DNA from: Luteimonas padinae
Lineage (GTDB): Bacteria > Pseudomonadota > Gammaproteobacteria > Xanthomonadales > Xanthomonadaceae
NCBI RefSeq assembly: GCF_014652935.1
Contig: NZ_BMZT01000004.1
Span: 186,001 to 250,000 of the forward strand
DNA length: 64,000 bases
Direction of reading: 5' to 3'
This document shows, in pieces, positions 35,583-44,896 of this stretch. How positions within the stretch are numbered: the stretch's first letter is position 1; the number at the start of each line of letters is the position of its first letter. A program made the position numbers and the translations under genes. The notes beneath the pieces were generated by a model. That model made no database searches and was not told the origin of the DNA. It saw only the letters and a program-made list of their open reading frames with translations.

Positions 35583-38123
35583 ATGGCCAAGAACCTCCTC
35601 ATCGTCGAGTCGCCCGCCAAGGCCAAGACGATCAACAAGTACCTCGGCAAGGACTTCCAGGTCCTGGCCTCGTACGGCCATGTCCGCGACCTGGTGCCGA
35701 AGGAGGGCGCGGTCGATCCCGAGCACGGCTTCCGGATGCGCTACGACCTGATCGACAAGAACGAGAAGCACGTCGAGGCGATCGCGAAGGCGGCGAAGGC
35801 GGCCGACGGCATCTACCTCGCGACCGACCCGGACCGCGAGGGCGAGGCGATCAGCTGGCATATCGCCGAAATCCTGAAGGAGCGTGGCCTGCTCGAAGGC
35901 AAGGACCTGCAGCGCGTGGTGTTCACCGAGATCACGCCGCGCGCCATCAAGGAGGCGATGCTGAAGCCGCGCGGCATCGCCAGCGACCTGGTCGATGCCC
36001 AGCAGGCGCGCCGCGCCCTGGACTACCTGGTCGGCTTCAACCTCTCGCCGGTGCTCTGGCGCAAGGTGCAGCGCGGCCTCTCCGCGGGCCGCGTGCAGTC
36101 GCCCGCGCTGCGCATGATCGTCGAGCGCGAAGAGGAGATCGAAGCCTTCGTCGCCCGCGAGTACTGGACCATCGAAGCCGAACTCGCGCATCCCTCGCAG
36201 GCCTTCAGCGCCAAGCTGACGAAGCTGGACGGGAAGAAGTTCGAGCAGTTCACCGTCACCGACGGCGACACCGCCGAGGACGCGCGCAGGCGGATCACCG
36301 CCGCCGCGCAGGGCGCGCTGCACGTCACCGACGTCGCCAGCAAGGAGCGCAAGCGCCGCCCGGCGCCGCCGTTCACCACCTCCACGCTGCAGCAGGAGGC
36401 CTCGCGCAAGCTCGGCTTCACCACCCGCCGCACCATGCAGGTGGCGCAGAAGCTGTACGAGGGCGTGGCCATCGGCGACGAGGGCACCGTCGGCCTGATC
36501 AGCTACATGCGTACCGACTCGGTGAGCCTGTCGGCCGAGGCGCTGTCCGAGATCCGCGACGTCATCGCCCGCGACTACGGTACGCGCGCGCTGCCGGACA
36601 AGCCGAACTTCTACCAGACGAAATCCAAGAACGCGCAGGAGGCCCATGAGGCCGTGCGCCCGACCTCCGCCCTGCGCACGCCGGCCCAGGTCGCGCGCTT
36701 CCTGTCCGACGACGAGCGCCGCCTGTACGAGCTGATCTGGAAGCGCGCGGTGGCCTCGCAGATGGTGCCGGCCACGCTCAACACCGTGTCCGTGGACCTG
36801 GCAGCCGGCAGCGAGCACGGCTTCCGCGCCAGCGGCACCACCGTGGTCGATCCCGGCTTCCTCGCCGTGTACGAGGAGGGCAAGGACACCAGGGGCAAGG
36901 ACGACGAGGACGAGGGCCGCAAGCTGCCGGCGATGAAGCCCGGCGACCGCGTGCCGCTCGACCGCATCCACGCCGACCAGCACTTCACCCAGCCACCGCC
37001 GCGCTTCACCGAGGCGTCGCTGGTGAAGACGCTGGAGGAGTACGGCATCGGGCGCCCGTCCACGTACGCCTCGATCATCCAGACCCTGCTGTTCCGCAAG
37101 TACGTCGAGATGGAGGGCCGCGCCTTCCGCCCCAGCGACGTCGGCCGCGCCGTGTCCAACTTCCTCAGCGGGCACTTCACCCGCTACGTCGACTACGACT
37201 TCACCGCGAAGCTCGAGGACGAGCTCGACGCGGTCAGCCGCGGCGAGGAGGACTGGGTGCCGCTGATGGAGAAGTTCTGGGGCCCGTTCAAGGAACTCGT
37301 CGACGAGAAGACCGAGAGCGTCGACCGCAGCCAGGCCACCGGCGCGCGCGAACTCGGCATCGATCCCACGTCCGGCAAGCCGGTCAGCGTCCGCCTGGGC
37401 CGCTACGGACCCTATGCCGCGATCGGCAGCACCGCCGAGGACGCCGAGGACAAGCCGCGCTTCGCCTCGCTGCGCCCCGGCCAGAGCATGCACACGATCA
37501 CGCTGGAGGAGGCGATCGACCTGTTCCGCCTGCCGCGGATGCTCGGCGAGCACAACGGCGAGGACGTGAGCGTGGGCATCGGCCGCTTCGGCCCCTTCGC
37601 CAAGCGCGGCAGCACCTACGCCTCGCTGAAGAAGGAGGACGATCCGTACACGATCGAACTCGACCGCGCCGTGTTCCTGATCGAAGAGAAGGAAGAGATC
37701 GCGCGCAACCGCATCATCAAGGCGTTCGAGGGCAGCGACATCCAGGTCCTCAACGGCCGCTTCGGCCCGTACATCAGCGACGGCAGGCTCAACGGCAAGA
37801 TCCCCAAGGACCGCGAGCCGGCGTCGCTGACGCTGGAAGAAGTGGTGCAGCTGCTGGAGGAGACCGGCAAGCCCGCGCGCGGGCGCTTCGGCAAGAAGAC
37901 CGCGGCGAAGAAGGTGCCCGCCAAGAAGGCCGCGGCAAAGAAGGCGCCGGCGAAAAAGGCTGCCGCGAAGAAGACGGCCACGAAGAAGACCGCCACGAAA
38001 AAGGTCGCTGCGAAGAAGACGGGCGCGAAGAAGGTCGCGAAGAAGGCTGCTGCGAAAAAGGTCGCGAAAAAGACCCCGGCGAAGGCCGCCGCATCGGTCG
38101 ATCCCGACGACGCTCCGTTCTGA
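35583..38123 (+). CDS. topA: DNA topoisomerase I
   Basis: 846 residues. Relaxes negative supercoils by a type IA mechanism. Toprim metal site in LIVESPAKAK (E9) and TDPDREGEA (D82-E88). The active-site Tyr is Y308 (GLISYMRTDS). The C-terminal part has topoisomerase C-terminal repeat motifs (VRLGRYGPYAAIG, VGIGRFGPFAKRG, VLNGRFGPYISDG) instead of the Cys4 zinc fingers of E. coli TopA. The last ~70 residues are a Lys/Ala-rich tail made of AAKK/TKK units, like actinobacterial and xanthomonad enzymes, probably binding DNA. Confidence 0.97.
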   Translation: MAKNLLIVESPAKAKTINKYLGKDFQVLASYGHVRDLVPKEGAVDPEHGFRMRYDLIDKNEKHVEAIAKAAKAADGIYLATDPDREGEAISWHIAEILKERGLLEGKDLQRVVFTEITPRAIKEAMLKPRGIASDLVDAQQARRALDYLVGFNLSPVLWRKVQRGLSAGRVQSPALRMIVEREEEIEAFVAREYWTIEAELAHPSQAFSAKLTKLDGKKFEQFTVTDGDTAEDARRRITAAAQGALHVTDVASKERKRRPAPPFTTSTLQQEASRKLGFTTRRTMQVAQKLYEGVAIGDEGTVGLISYMRTDSVSLSAEALSEIRDVIARDYGTRALPDKPNFYQTKSKNAQEAHEAVRPTSALRTPAQVARFLSDDERRLYELIWKRAVASQMVPATLNTVSVDLAAGSEHGFRASGTTVVDPGFLAVYEEGKDTRGKDDEDEGRKLPAMKPGDRVPLDRIHADQHFTQPPPRFTEASLVKTLEEYGIGRPSTYASIIQTLLFRKYVEMEGRAFRPSDVGRAVSNFLSGHFTRYVDYDFTAKLEDELDAVSRGEEDWVPLMEKFWGPFKELVDEKTESVDRSQATGARELGIDPTSGKPVSVRLGRYGPYAAIGSTAEDAEDKPRFASLRPGQSMHTITLEEAIDLFRLPRMLGEHNGEDVSVGIGRFGPFAKRGSTYASLKKEDDPYTIELDRAVFLIEEKEEIARNRIIKAFEGSDIQVLNGRFGPYISDGRLNGKIPKDREPASLTLEEVVQLLEETGKPARGRFGKKTAAKKVPAKKAAAKKAPAKKAAAKKTATKKTATKKVAAKKTGAKKVAKKAAAKKVAKKTPAKAAASVDPDDAPF

Positions 38124-38289
38124 TCCCTCGCGCGCGGGCGCAGTCACCGCCCAGGCGCACGCGGCCGCGGATCGGCACGACGCGCCGCGGTCCATGCCGT
38201 GCAGGCCACACCTGACGTCCCTGGTCCCGGGGGCCACGGTTAAGCTGCGCTGTCACCGTCCATCGCGGACACCAGCACGGACTTCGCCG

Positions 38290-38853
38290 ATGAGCCAGGC
38301 CACCCAGCTCGACTTCGCCATCGCCACCCTCCACCGCGGCGGCGTCATCGCCTGCCCGACCGAGGCCGTGTGGGGCCTCGGCTGCGACCCCTTCGACGAA
38401 GCCGCGGTCATGCGCCTGCTGGCGATCAAGCAGCGCGAGGTCGCCAAGGGCCTGCTGCTGGTCGCGGCCGACATCGGCCAGCTGGAAGGCCTGGTCGACT
38501 GGGCGGCCTTGCCACCGGAGCGCCGCGACGCCGTGCTCGCCTCCTGGCCAGGCGCCAACACCTGGGTGCTGCCCGCCACCGCGCGCGTGCCCGGCTGGAT
38601 CACCGGCAATCACGATGGCGTGGCGGTGCGGGTCACGGCGCACCCGCTGCTGGCGGCGCTGTGCCGGGGCTTCGGCGGCGCGCTGGTGTCGACCAGCGCC
38701 AACGCCGCGGGCGAGCCTCCCGCGCGCACCCAAGCCGAGCTCACGCCCTCGTTGCGCGCCGCGATCGACGCCGTGCTGCCCGGCGACACCGGCGGCCTGG
38801 ACCGGCCCACGCCGATCCGCGACGCCCGCAGCGGGACCGTGCTTCGCGGCTGA
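38290..38853 (+). CDS. tsaC: threonylcarbamoyl-AMP synthase (Sua5/YciO/YrdC family)
   Basis: 187 residues from MSQATQLDFAIATL (E. coli TsaC 190). Makes threonylcarbamoyl-AMP for t6A37 of tRNAs. Motifs: GGVIACPTEAVWGLGCDPFDE, IKQREVAKGLLLVA, VAVRVTAHPLLAALC and LVSTSANAAGEPPA. Longer in-frame start at 38194 has no support. In E. coli, tsaC is likewise linked to the dprA-smg region. Confidence 0.95.
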   Translation: MSQATQLDFAIATLHRGGVIACPTEAVWGLGCDPFDEAAVMRLLAIKQREVAKGLLLVAADIGQLEGLVDWAALPPERRDAVLASWPGANTWVLPATARVPGWITGNHDGVAVRVTAHPLLAALCRGFGGALVSTSANAAGEPPARTQAELTPSLRAAIDAVLPGDTGGLDRPTPIRDARSGTVLRG

Positions 38854-38935
38854 AGCCGAGCGCGGCCTGGACCGCCGTCACACGCTGGCGGCCCGCCGGC
38901 TTTCCCCCACGCCTCCGGGCGCGCAAGATGGCCGC

Positions 38936-39760
38936 ATGAGCGCCCTCACCGCACGTGCCGCCCGGATCGCACCGCTTCCGGCCAGCCTGGCCGCCGCTGC
39001 GATGGCCGTGGCGGTGGCCCTGACCGCGACAGGCGCGCCCGCTTCGGCCCAGGACGGCGCCGACGTCACCATCTACCGCTGCACCGGCGCCGACGGCGAG
39101 GTCGTGATCGGCAACGTGCCCTGCCCGGGCGACGCGGACCAGCAGGTGCGCAGCATGGTGCGACCGGTGGACGGCACGCCGCCGCCGCGCCCGGCCGCCG
39201 CTCCGCCGCCCGCGTCGCCGCAGCCGGTGGTGCAGTACGTCCAGGCGCCAGCCGCGCAGCCGCTGTTCGAATGCGTGCGCGAAGACGGCAGCACCTACGA
39301 GAGCGATACCGGCATCGGCGAGGAGCGATGGGTCCCGGCGTGGAGCGGCGGCGGCTGGCCGGTGGGCGGATACGGACGCGGCCATTGGCGCGGCCGGCCC
39401 GACCCGGGTCGCGCCGGGATCGGCACGCGCGGGCCGACCACGCGGGCCGGCAACGGCCTGAGCGCCCCACCGGTCAGCCGCATCAGCATTCCCCACGATC
39501 CTCCGCGCCCCGACCCCGACGCCGCCATCGGCTCGCGTCCGCGCCCACCGCATGGAGGCCATTGGCAGGGTGCGGTTGGCGGCTACGTCGAGCGCGACCC
39601 CTGCACCGCGCTGCCGCCGATGGAGACCTGCGCGCGCCTGCGCGAACGGCGCGAGGCGCTGCGCCGCCGCTTCTTCAACGCCCAGCAGGTGGAGCGCGAT
39701 ACCCTGCGCGTCGAAGAGCGCGGGCTCAACGCCCGCATCGACCGCGACTGCAGGACGTAG
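38936..39760 (+). CDS. secreted DUF4124-type proline-rich protein
   Basis: 274 residues with a long Sec signal (AMAVAVALTATGAPASAQ). Residues ~45-75 form a DUF4124-like motif (VTIYRCTGADGEVVIGNVPC), followed by a Pro/Ala-rich linker, a Gly/Arg/Pro-rich middle and a C-terminal helical domain (CARLRERREALRRRFFNAQQ). Cysteines are paired through the protein. Function unknown. A related gene starts 2 nt after its stop. Confidence 0.85.
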   Translation: MSALTARAARIAPLPASLAAAAMAVAVALTATGAPASAQDGADVTIYRCTGADGEVVIGNVPCPGDADQQVRSMVRPVDGTPPPRPAAAPPPASPQPVVQYVQAPAAQPLFECVREDGSTYESDTGIGEERWVPAWSGGGWPVGGYGRGHWRGRPDPGRAGIGTRGPTTRAGNGLSAPPVSRISIPHDPPRPDPDAAIGSRPRPPHGGHWQGAVGGYVERDPCTALPPMETCARLRERREALRRRFFNAQQVERDTLRVEERGLNARIDRDCRT

Positions 39761-39762
39761 TG

Positions 39763-40431
39763 ATGCCCCGATCCATCCGACGCCGGCCCGGCCTGGCGGC
39801 CGCGCTGGCCCTCCTTGCGGCCGCGGCTCCCGCTGCCACCGCCCAGCAGGTGGTCATCTACCGCTGCACCGACGCCAGCGGCGCCCTCACCGTGCAGAAC
39901 GACGAGCCGTGCCCCGCGGGCAGCCGCGAGGAACGCGCGATCATCGAGCCGCCGCCGCCGATGCCGGTCTACGTGCCACAGGCACCGGCGCCCGCCCCGG
40001 TGACGTCCCGCGCAACGCAGGCCGCCGCAGCCACCACCCCGGCCGTCCCCGAGCGCCCCGAGGCCCCTGCGCCCGCACGCATCGCCGATGCCGACCGCCT
40101 GCCACCGCCGCCGATCTTCCGCTGCCACACGCCGGGCAACGACCGCTACATCAGCGAGGACGCCGAGCCCAAGCCGCGCTGCGTGCCGCTGCAGACCGTC
40201 GGCATCAACGGCGACCCGAGCCTCGGCGCCGGCGCGGCCTGCGAATGGCAGTACGACCGCTGCGAACGCATTCCCGACGGCGAAGCCTGCGACGGCTGGC
40301 GCCAGCGCGGCCGCGAGATCGAATCCACCTGGCGCTACGCCCGCGGCGACGCCCGCGCACCGCTGCAGGACGCCTTCGCACGCGTGTCGACGATCCTTTC
40401 CGATACCACCTGCGGACTGCCGCCCGGCTGA
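39763..40431 (+). CDS. secreted DUF4124-type protein, second copy
   Basis: 222 residues. Sec signal (LAAALALLAAAAPAATAQ) followed by VVIYRCTDASGALTVQNDEPC, the same DUF4124-like opening as the preceding gene, then a Pro/Ala linker and a Cys-rich C-terminal domain (PIFRCHTPGNDRYISED, CEWQYDRCERIPDGEAC). Tandem with 38936-39760 and likely co-transcribed. Unknown function; possibly an envelope protein in periplasmic or outer-membrane maintenance. Confidence 0.85.
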   Translation: MPRSIRRRPGLAAALALLAAAAPAATAQQVVIYRCTDASGALTVQNDEPCPAGSREERAIIEPPPPMPVYVPQAPAPAPVTSRATQAAAATTPAVPERPEAPAPARIADADRLPPPPIFRCHTPGNDRYISEDAEPKPRCVPLQTVGINGDPSLGAGAACEWQYDRCERIPDGEACDGWRQRGREIESTWRYARGDARAPLQDAFARVSTILSDTTCGLPPG

Positions 40432-40438
40432 CGCGCGC

Positions 40439-40981
40439 TCAAGCGCCGAACAGCTCCGCCTGCGTGGGCGGATACACCAGCAGGTCACCCGCCGGCCGCG
40501 CCGCCTCGTTCATCGCATGTGGCTGCGCCGGCTGGTCGTCGATGACGTGCAGCACCTCCATGCCCCGGTGCACCAGCAGGTCGGCGATCAGCCGCCGGTG
40601 GCAGCGCCACCACACCGCCTCGGCGCACATCAGCGCGGTCCGCTGCATCGCCGCCAGCTCGAGCGCCTTCGCCAGCCCCTCGGCAAACTCCGCGCTGGCC
40701 ATGTGGTCGGCGTAGCCCTGGAAGGCGGCGTTGCGCCAGGCGCCGTTGGGCGAGTCCGGCTGCGGGCGCCGGCGCCCGCCCAGCTGCGGCAGCCAGCGGT
40801 AGCCGAAGCCGGCCGCGGGCAGCGCCACCGCCATCTCTTCGCTGGCGAACCATGGATGGCGCCGCGAGCCGGGAAACCGGCGCACGTCGGCGATCGCCTC
40901 GATGCCGTGCCGCCGCAGCAGCCCGAGGAACTCCTCCCGGCCGCGCGTGGAGTGGCCGATGGTCCAGATTGTGCCGGTCAC
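40439..40981 (-). CDS. DUF488 family protein
   Basis: 180 residues. MTGTIWTIGHSTRGREEFLGLL is the standard DUF488 opening, followed by IADVRRFPGSRRHPWF, the aromatic/basic FGYRWLPQLGGRRRP, LMCAEAVWWRCHRRLIADLL (normally CAE...CHR) and a C-terminal AQPHAMNEAARP-like tail. Members are small enzymes or DNA-repair-linked proteins of unknown activity; the conserved Cys/Glu/His cluster suggests catalysis. Confidence 0.9.
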   Translation of the reverse strand: MTGTIWTIGHSTRGREEFLGLLRRHGIEAIADVRRFPGSRRHPWFASEEMAVALPAAGFGYRWLPQLGGRRRPQPDSPNGAWRNAAFQGYADHMASAEFAEGLAKALELAAMQRTALMCAEAVWWRCHRRLIADLLVHRGMEVLHVIDDQPAQPHAMNEAARPAGDLLVYPPTQAELFGA

Positions 40982-41085
40982 TGGAACGTCCTTCCGTCAG
41001 CGGTGAACGGCCTTGCATGCTGCGCAGCGCGCGATGCCCGCGGCGTGAACCGGCCGCCGGGCGCCGGCATGTGCCGGCGACCGGA

Positions 41086-42066
41086 TCAGCAGTGTTCGCG
41101 GCGGCTCCGGCCCGGCGGGTCCACCTGCACCGTGACGTGGTCGATCGCATAGCGGTCGTGCAGCCAGTCCGAGACCAGTTCCGGCAGCCGCAGCGGATCC
41201 ACGCCCGGCGCCGGGCTCACGTGCACCGTCGCCACGCTCGACTCGTCGGTCAGCGTCCAGGCGTGGAAGTGCCAGGCCTCGGCGACCTCCGGCAGCGCCG
41301 CCAGCCCCGCCTCGGCCACCCGCGCGTCCACGCCCTGCGGCACCGCCTGCAGCAGCACCCGCAGCGATTCCGACACCAGCCCCCAGGCCGAGCGCACCAC
41401 CAGCAGCGCCACGAACACCGACAGCAGCGGATCGAGCACCGTCCAGCCGGTGAACATGATCCCCACCGCCGCCGCGATCGCCCCGACCGAGCCCAGCAGG
41501 TCGCCGACCACGTGCAGCAGCGCGCCGCGCAGGTTGCCGTCGCCGCGATGGCCGCGCGACAGCACCCAGGCGCCCACCAGGTTCACGCACATGCCGACCA
41601 CCGCCACCGCCAGCATCGTCCCGGCCATGACCTCGACCGGCTGGCGCAAGCGCGCCACCGCCTCCCATGCGATCCACGCCACCAGCAGCAGCAGCGCCGC
41701 GCCGTTGGCCAGCGCCGCGAGCACCCGCACCCGGTGGAAGCCGTAGGTGCGCGTCGAATCCGCCGGCCGCCGCGCGATCCGGTACGCCACCAGCGCCAGC
41801 AGCAGCGCCGCCGCGTCGGAGACCATGTGGCCCGAGTCCGCGATCAGCGCCAGCGAGCCCGACCACCAGCCGCCGATGGCCTGGACGATCGCGTAGCCGG
41901 CGGTCAGGACGAAGACGAAGCGCAGCCGACGCTCGTTGCCGGCGGTGACCGCGGGTGCGTGGGAGTGGGCGTGCGCGTGGGCATCCGCACCATGACCGCC
42001 GCGACCATGGTCGTGGTCACCGTCGTGTGCGTGGCCGTGCGCTTCACCGTGTGGATGCTGCGTCAT
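41086..42066 (-). CDS. cation diffusion facilitator (CzcD/ZitB-type zinc exporter)
   Basis: 326 residues starting MTQHPHGEAHGHAHDG; the N-terminal ~40 residues are His-rich (HAHAHSHA), a cytosolic metal-binding tail. Six TM helices carry the two transport sites HxxxD: SGHMVSDAAALL in TM2 and LLHVVGDLLGS in TM5. A C-terminal CDF cytosolic domain follows (VPQGVDARVAEAGLAALP, AWHFHAWTLT). Exports Zn/Cd/Co as an antiporter. A longer start at 42156 is not needed. Confidence 0.94.
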   Translation of the reverse strand: MTQHPHGEAHGHAHDGDHDHGRGGHGADAHAHAHSHAPAVTAGNERRLRFVFVLTAGYAIVQAIGGWWSGSLALIADSGHMVSDAAALLLALVAYRIARRPADSTRTYGFHRVRVLAALANGAALLLLVAWIAWEAVARLRQPVEVMAGTMLAVAVVGMCVNLVGAWVLSRGHRGDGNLRGALLHVVGDLLGSVGAIAAAVGIMFTGWTVLDPLLSVFVALLVVRSAWGLVSESLRVLLQAVPQGVDARVAEAGLAALPEVAEAWHFHAWTLTDESSVATVHVSPAPGVDPLRLPELVSDWLHDRYAIDHVTVQVDPPGRSRREHC

Positions 42067-42195
42067 GGGGCGGGTCCTCGGATCGACCAGCATGATCCCT
42101 GCCCCGGTGGCCGGGTCAAGCGCCGCGAGGGTGCCGTATCCTCGGCGACGGGGCATGGCCCTGTTGAACCTCCCACGAAAAGGACCTCACGCACG

Positions 42196-42657
42196 ATGAA
42201 GACCCTGATGCTGTTCGCGGCGCTGTCCGCCGCCGTGATCACCGGCTGTGCCACGGTGCCTGCGCCATCGCCGTCATCCGACGCCCAGGGGTCGTGGATC
42301 ACGCCGCGCGACGCGATCAACCTCGCGGCCGACGCCGCACCCCGCGGCGTCGAAGGCACCTTCGCCCTGACGGTCAAGGCCACGGGCGCCGAGGGCGGCG
42401 AAACCTTCCTGAACTCGGAGCTGGACTACCGCGACCAGCGCAACCTCACCGTCACGGTTTCACCCGCGGCGACCCGGCAGCTGGCGGAGCGGCTGGGTGA
42501 GCATCCGCGTACGGCGCTCATGGGGCGCGACATCCTCGTGCATGGCGCCGCGGTGCGCACCAGGATCGACTTCACCAGCCACGGCCGCCCCACCGGGAAG
42601 TACTACTACCAGACGCACGTCAAGGTCATCGACGCGCGCCAGATCACGATCCGGTAG
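42196..42657 (+). CDS. small lipoprotein of unknown function
   Basis: 153 residues; lipobox VITGC at 14-18. The mature domain is beta-rich (GTFALTVKATGAEGGETFLNSEL, YYYQTHVKVIDARQITIR) and resembles OB/bOB-like periplasmic domains only vaguely. ATG 42196. Divergent from the CDF exporter and 19 bp before the DUF486 gene. Confidence 0.8.
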   Translation: MKTLMLFAALSAAVITGCATVPAPSPSSDAQGSWITPRDAINLAADAAPRGVEGTFALTVKATGAEGGETFLNSELDYRDQRNLTVTVSPAATRQLAERLGEHPRTALMGRDILVHGAAVRTRIDFTSHGRPTGKYYYQTHVKVIDARQITIR

Positions 42658-42676
42658 CCGGTTTCAGGGATCCTCC

Positions 42677-43036
42677 ATGCGCGAGATCGGACTCACGATC
42701 CTGCTGCTGACGCTCGGCAACGTCTTCATGACGTTCGCCTGGTACGCGCACCTGAAGGAGCTGGGCTCCAAGCCCTGGTTCGTGGCGGCGCTGCTCAGCT
42801 GGGGCATCGCCTTCTTCGAATACATGCTGCAGGTGCCGGCCAACCGCATCGGCTACACGGTGCTGTCGCTGGGCCAGCTCAAGATCCTGCAGGAAGTGAT
42901 CACGCTGACGGTGTTCGTGCCGTTCGCGGTGTTCTACATGAAGGAACCGCTGAAGCTGGACTATCTGTGGGCCGGCCTGTGCATCCTGGGCGCGGTGTAC
43001 TTCGTCTTCCGCGGCGGGACGAACGCCGGGGCCTGA
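42677..43036 (+). CDS. DUF486 / DMT-superfamily small membrane protein
   Basis: 119 residues, four TM helices. Opening MREIGLTILLLTLGNVFMTFAWYAHLK and the segment LSWGIAFFEYMLQVPANRIG are the DUF486 signature (EamA/SMR-like small transporters). The conserved TVLSLGQLKILQEVITLTVF and the C-terminal AGLCILGAVYFVFRG complete it. Probable inner-membrane transporter; substrate unknown. Confidence 0.9.
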   Translation: MREIGLTILLLTLGNVFMTFAWYAHLKELGSKPWFVAALLSWGIAFFEYMLQVPANRIGYTVLSLGQLKILQEVITLTVFVPFAVFYMKEPLKLDYLWAGLCILGAVYFVFRGGTNAGA

Positions 43037-43108
43037 GACCCGCACGTTCACGGGATGAGATGCGGGTGGCTGCTATCGATGCGGCCTGCCCGCCACGTGT
43101 CCCGATCC

Positions 43109-43852
43109 ATGGCAAGCGCGTCCACGTCCATCGTCCGCACCGGCACCGCAGGCTGGTCGATCGCGACCGCGCACCGCGGCCTGTTCGGCCCCGGCGCCAG
43201 CCTGCTCGAACGCCATGCGACGCGGTTCGACGCGGCCGAGATCAATTCGTCCTTCTACCGCCCCCACCGCCGCGGGACCTATGCGCGGTGGGCGGACACG
43301 GTGCCCGCGCATTTCCGCTTCTCGGCCAAGCTGCCGAGGACGATCACGCACGAGCACCGGCTGCGGGGCGCGCTCCCGCTGCTCGACGACTTCCTGGCGC
43401 AGGCCGGTGGCCTTGGCGACCGCCTCGGCTGCCTGCTGGTGCAGCTGCCGCCGTCGCTGGCGTTCGACGCGCGCGTGGCAGGGACGTTCTTCGCAGGCCT
43501 GCGCCGCCGCTGGGACGGCGGCGTGGCCTGCGAGCCGCGCCATGCGAGTTGGTTCGCGTCGCGCGTCGACGCGCTGTGGCAGCGCCACGCCGTCGCGCGG
43601 GTGGCCGCCGACCCGGCGACGGTGCCAGGCGCGGGCGAACCCGGCGGCCATGCCGGACTGCGCTACTGGCGTTGGCATGGTTCGCCGCGGATCTACTACA
43701 GCGACTACGACGCGGCGGCGCTGGGGGCGCTGGCGGCACGCGTACGCGCGGGCCTGCCGCCGCGTGGCGAGGCCTGGGTCATCTTCGACAACACCGCGCA
43801 CGGGCATGCGACGCCGAACGCTTCCGATTTCCAGGACCTGGTGCGCGCATGA
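43109..43852 (+). CDS. DUF72 family protein (YecE type)
   Basis: 247 residues from MASASTSIVRTGTAGWSI. DUF72 signature: RTGTAGWSIATAHRGLFG, FDAAEINSSFYRPHRRGTYARWA, FRFSAKLPRTITHEHRL, LLVQLPPSLAFD, and the C-terminal YWRWHGSPRIYYSDYD with VIFDNTAHGHATPNA. TIM-barrel-like fold of unknown function. Confidence 0.92.
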   Translation: MASASTSIVRTGTAGWSIATAHRGLFGPGASLLERHATRFDAAEINSSFYRPHRRGTYARWADTVPAHFRFSAKLPRTITHEHRLRGALPLLDDFLAQAGGLGDRLGCLLVQLPPSLAFDARVAGTFFAGLRRRWDGGVACEPRHASWFASRVDALWQRHAVARVAADPATVPGAGEPGGHAGLRYWRWHGSPRIYYSDYDAAALGALAARVRAGLPPRGEAWVIFDNTAHGHATPNASDFQDLVRA

Positions 43853-43947
43853 GGCGGAAGCCTCGGCGTCCGGCCCCGTGCCCGCCTGCGCCCGACCTTC
43901 CGCCCCGACCTTCAGGGCACCGATCCGCCGATCGACCCGTCAGCCAC

Positions 43948-44745
43948 TCAGCCGGGCGCCTTCACCACCACCCACGTCGGCGCATGGTCGCTGGCCTTCT
44001 CCTGCAGCCGCACCCAGCGGTCGACGCCGGCCTCCTTCAGCCCCTTCGCCAGCACCGGGTTGAGCAGCAGGTGGTCGATGCGCAGGCCGCGATCGCGCTC
44101 GGCGTGCTGGCGGAAATAGTCCCAGAACGTGTACGGCCGCTCCTCGCCGAAGGTCTCCAGCAGCGCATCCGTCCAGCCCTGGGCCAGCAGGGCCTCGTAG
44201 CGCTCACGCACTTCGGGCTGGAACAGCGCGTCCTTGCGCCAGGCCTTCGGGTCGTAGACATCGGACTCGTGCGGGATCACGTTGAAGTCGCCGATCATCG
44301 CGACCGGATGCGGCAGGTCGACCAGGCTCTCCGCATGCCGGTGCAGCCGCCGCATCCAGGCCAGTTTGTAGTCGTACTTCGGCCCCGGGACGGGATTGCC
44401 GTTGGGCAGGTAGATCGCGGCGACGACGATGCCGTGGATCGCCGCCTCCAGGTAGCGGCTCTGGGTGTCCTTCGCGTCGCCGGGCAGGCCGCGCCGGCTC
44501 TCCACCGGCACGGTGTCGCGGCCCAGCAGCGCGACGCCATTCCACGAACGCTGTCCGTGCCAGAGCGCGCCGTAACCGGCAGCTTCGAGCGCGTCGGCCG
44601 GAAACGCCTCGTCCAGCGCCTTCAGCTCCTGCAGAGCGACAATGTCAGGCGCTTCCTTTTCCAGCCACGCCAGCAGGTGCGGCAGCCGCGTGCCGATGCC
44701 GTTGACGTTGAAGGTCGCGAGTTTCAGCGTCTTCCTGCGGGCCAC
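43948..44745 (-). CDS. xthA: exodeoxyribonuclease III
   Basis: 265 residues from a GTG at 44745 with GGAGG 5 nt upstream (a longer frame has only low-complexity text). AP endonuclease/3'-5' exonuclease of base-excision repair. Motifs: LKLATFNVNGIGTRLPHLLAWL, VALQELKALDEAFP, WNGVALLGRD, AMIGDFNVIPHESDVYDP, RIDHLLLNP and the terminal SDHAPTWV (catalytic Asp/His). Confidence 0.96.
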   Translation of the reverse strand: MARRKTLKLATFNVNGIGTRLPHLLAWLEKEAPDIVALQELKALDEAFPADALEAAGYGALWHGQRSWNGVALLGRDTVPVESRRGLPGDAKDTQSRYLEAAIHGIVVAAIYLPNGNPVPGPKYDYKLAWMRRLHRHAESLVDLPHPVAMIGDFNVIPHESDVYDPKAWRKDALFQPEVRERYEALLAQGWTDALLETFGEERPYTFWDYFRQHAERDRGLRIDHLLLNPVLAKGLKEAGVDRWVRLQEKASDHAPTWVVVKAPG

Positions 44746-44896
44746 CGGCGCCTCCACGCGATGCGGAGCGCACGACCGTAGCGCCGCCGCGATGGCGGGT
44801 CCGTGAAGCGGCGGGCGCCGGCGGTCGGAGGCGGGTTCACGCCAGTGCCATCCCGCGGGCGCCAGGATCGCTGCACCATTCCTCGTGGAGCGACCG

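Noticed and set aside
35529-38237. Minus-strand frame of ~900 codons opposite topA
   Set aside because: Shadow of topA; low-complexity composition and no recognisable fold.
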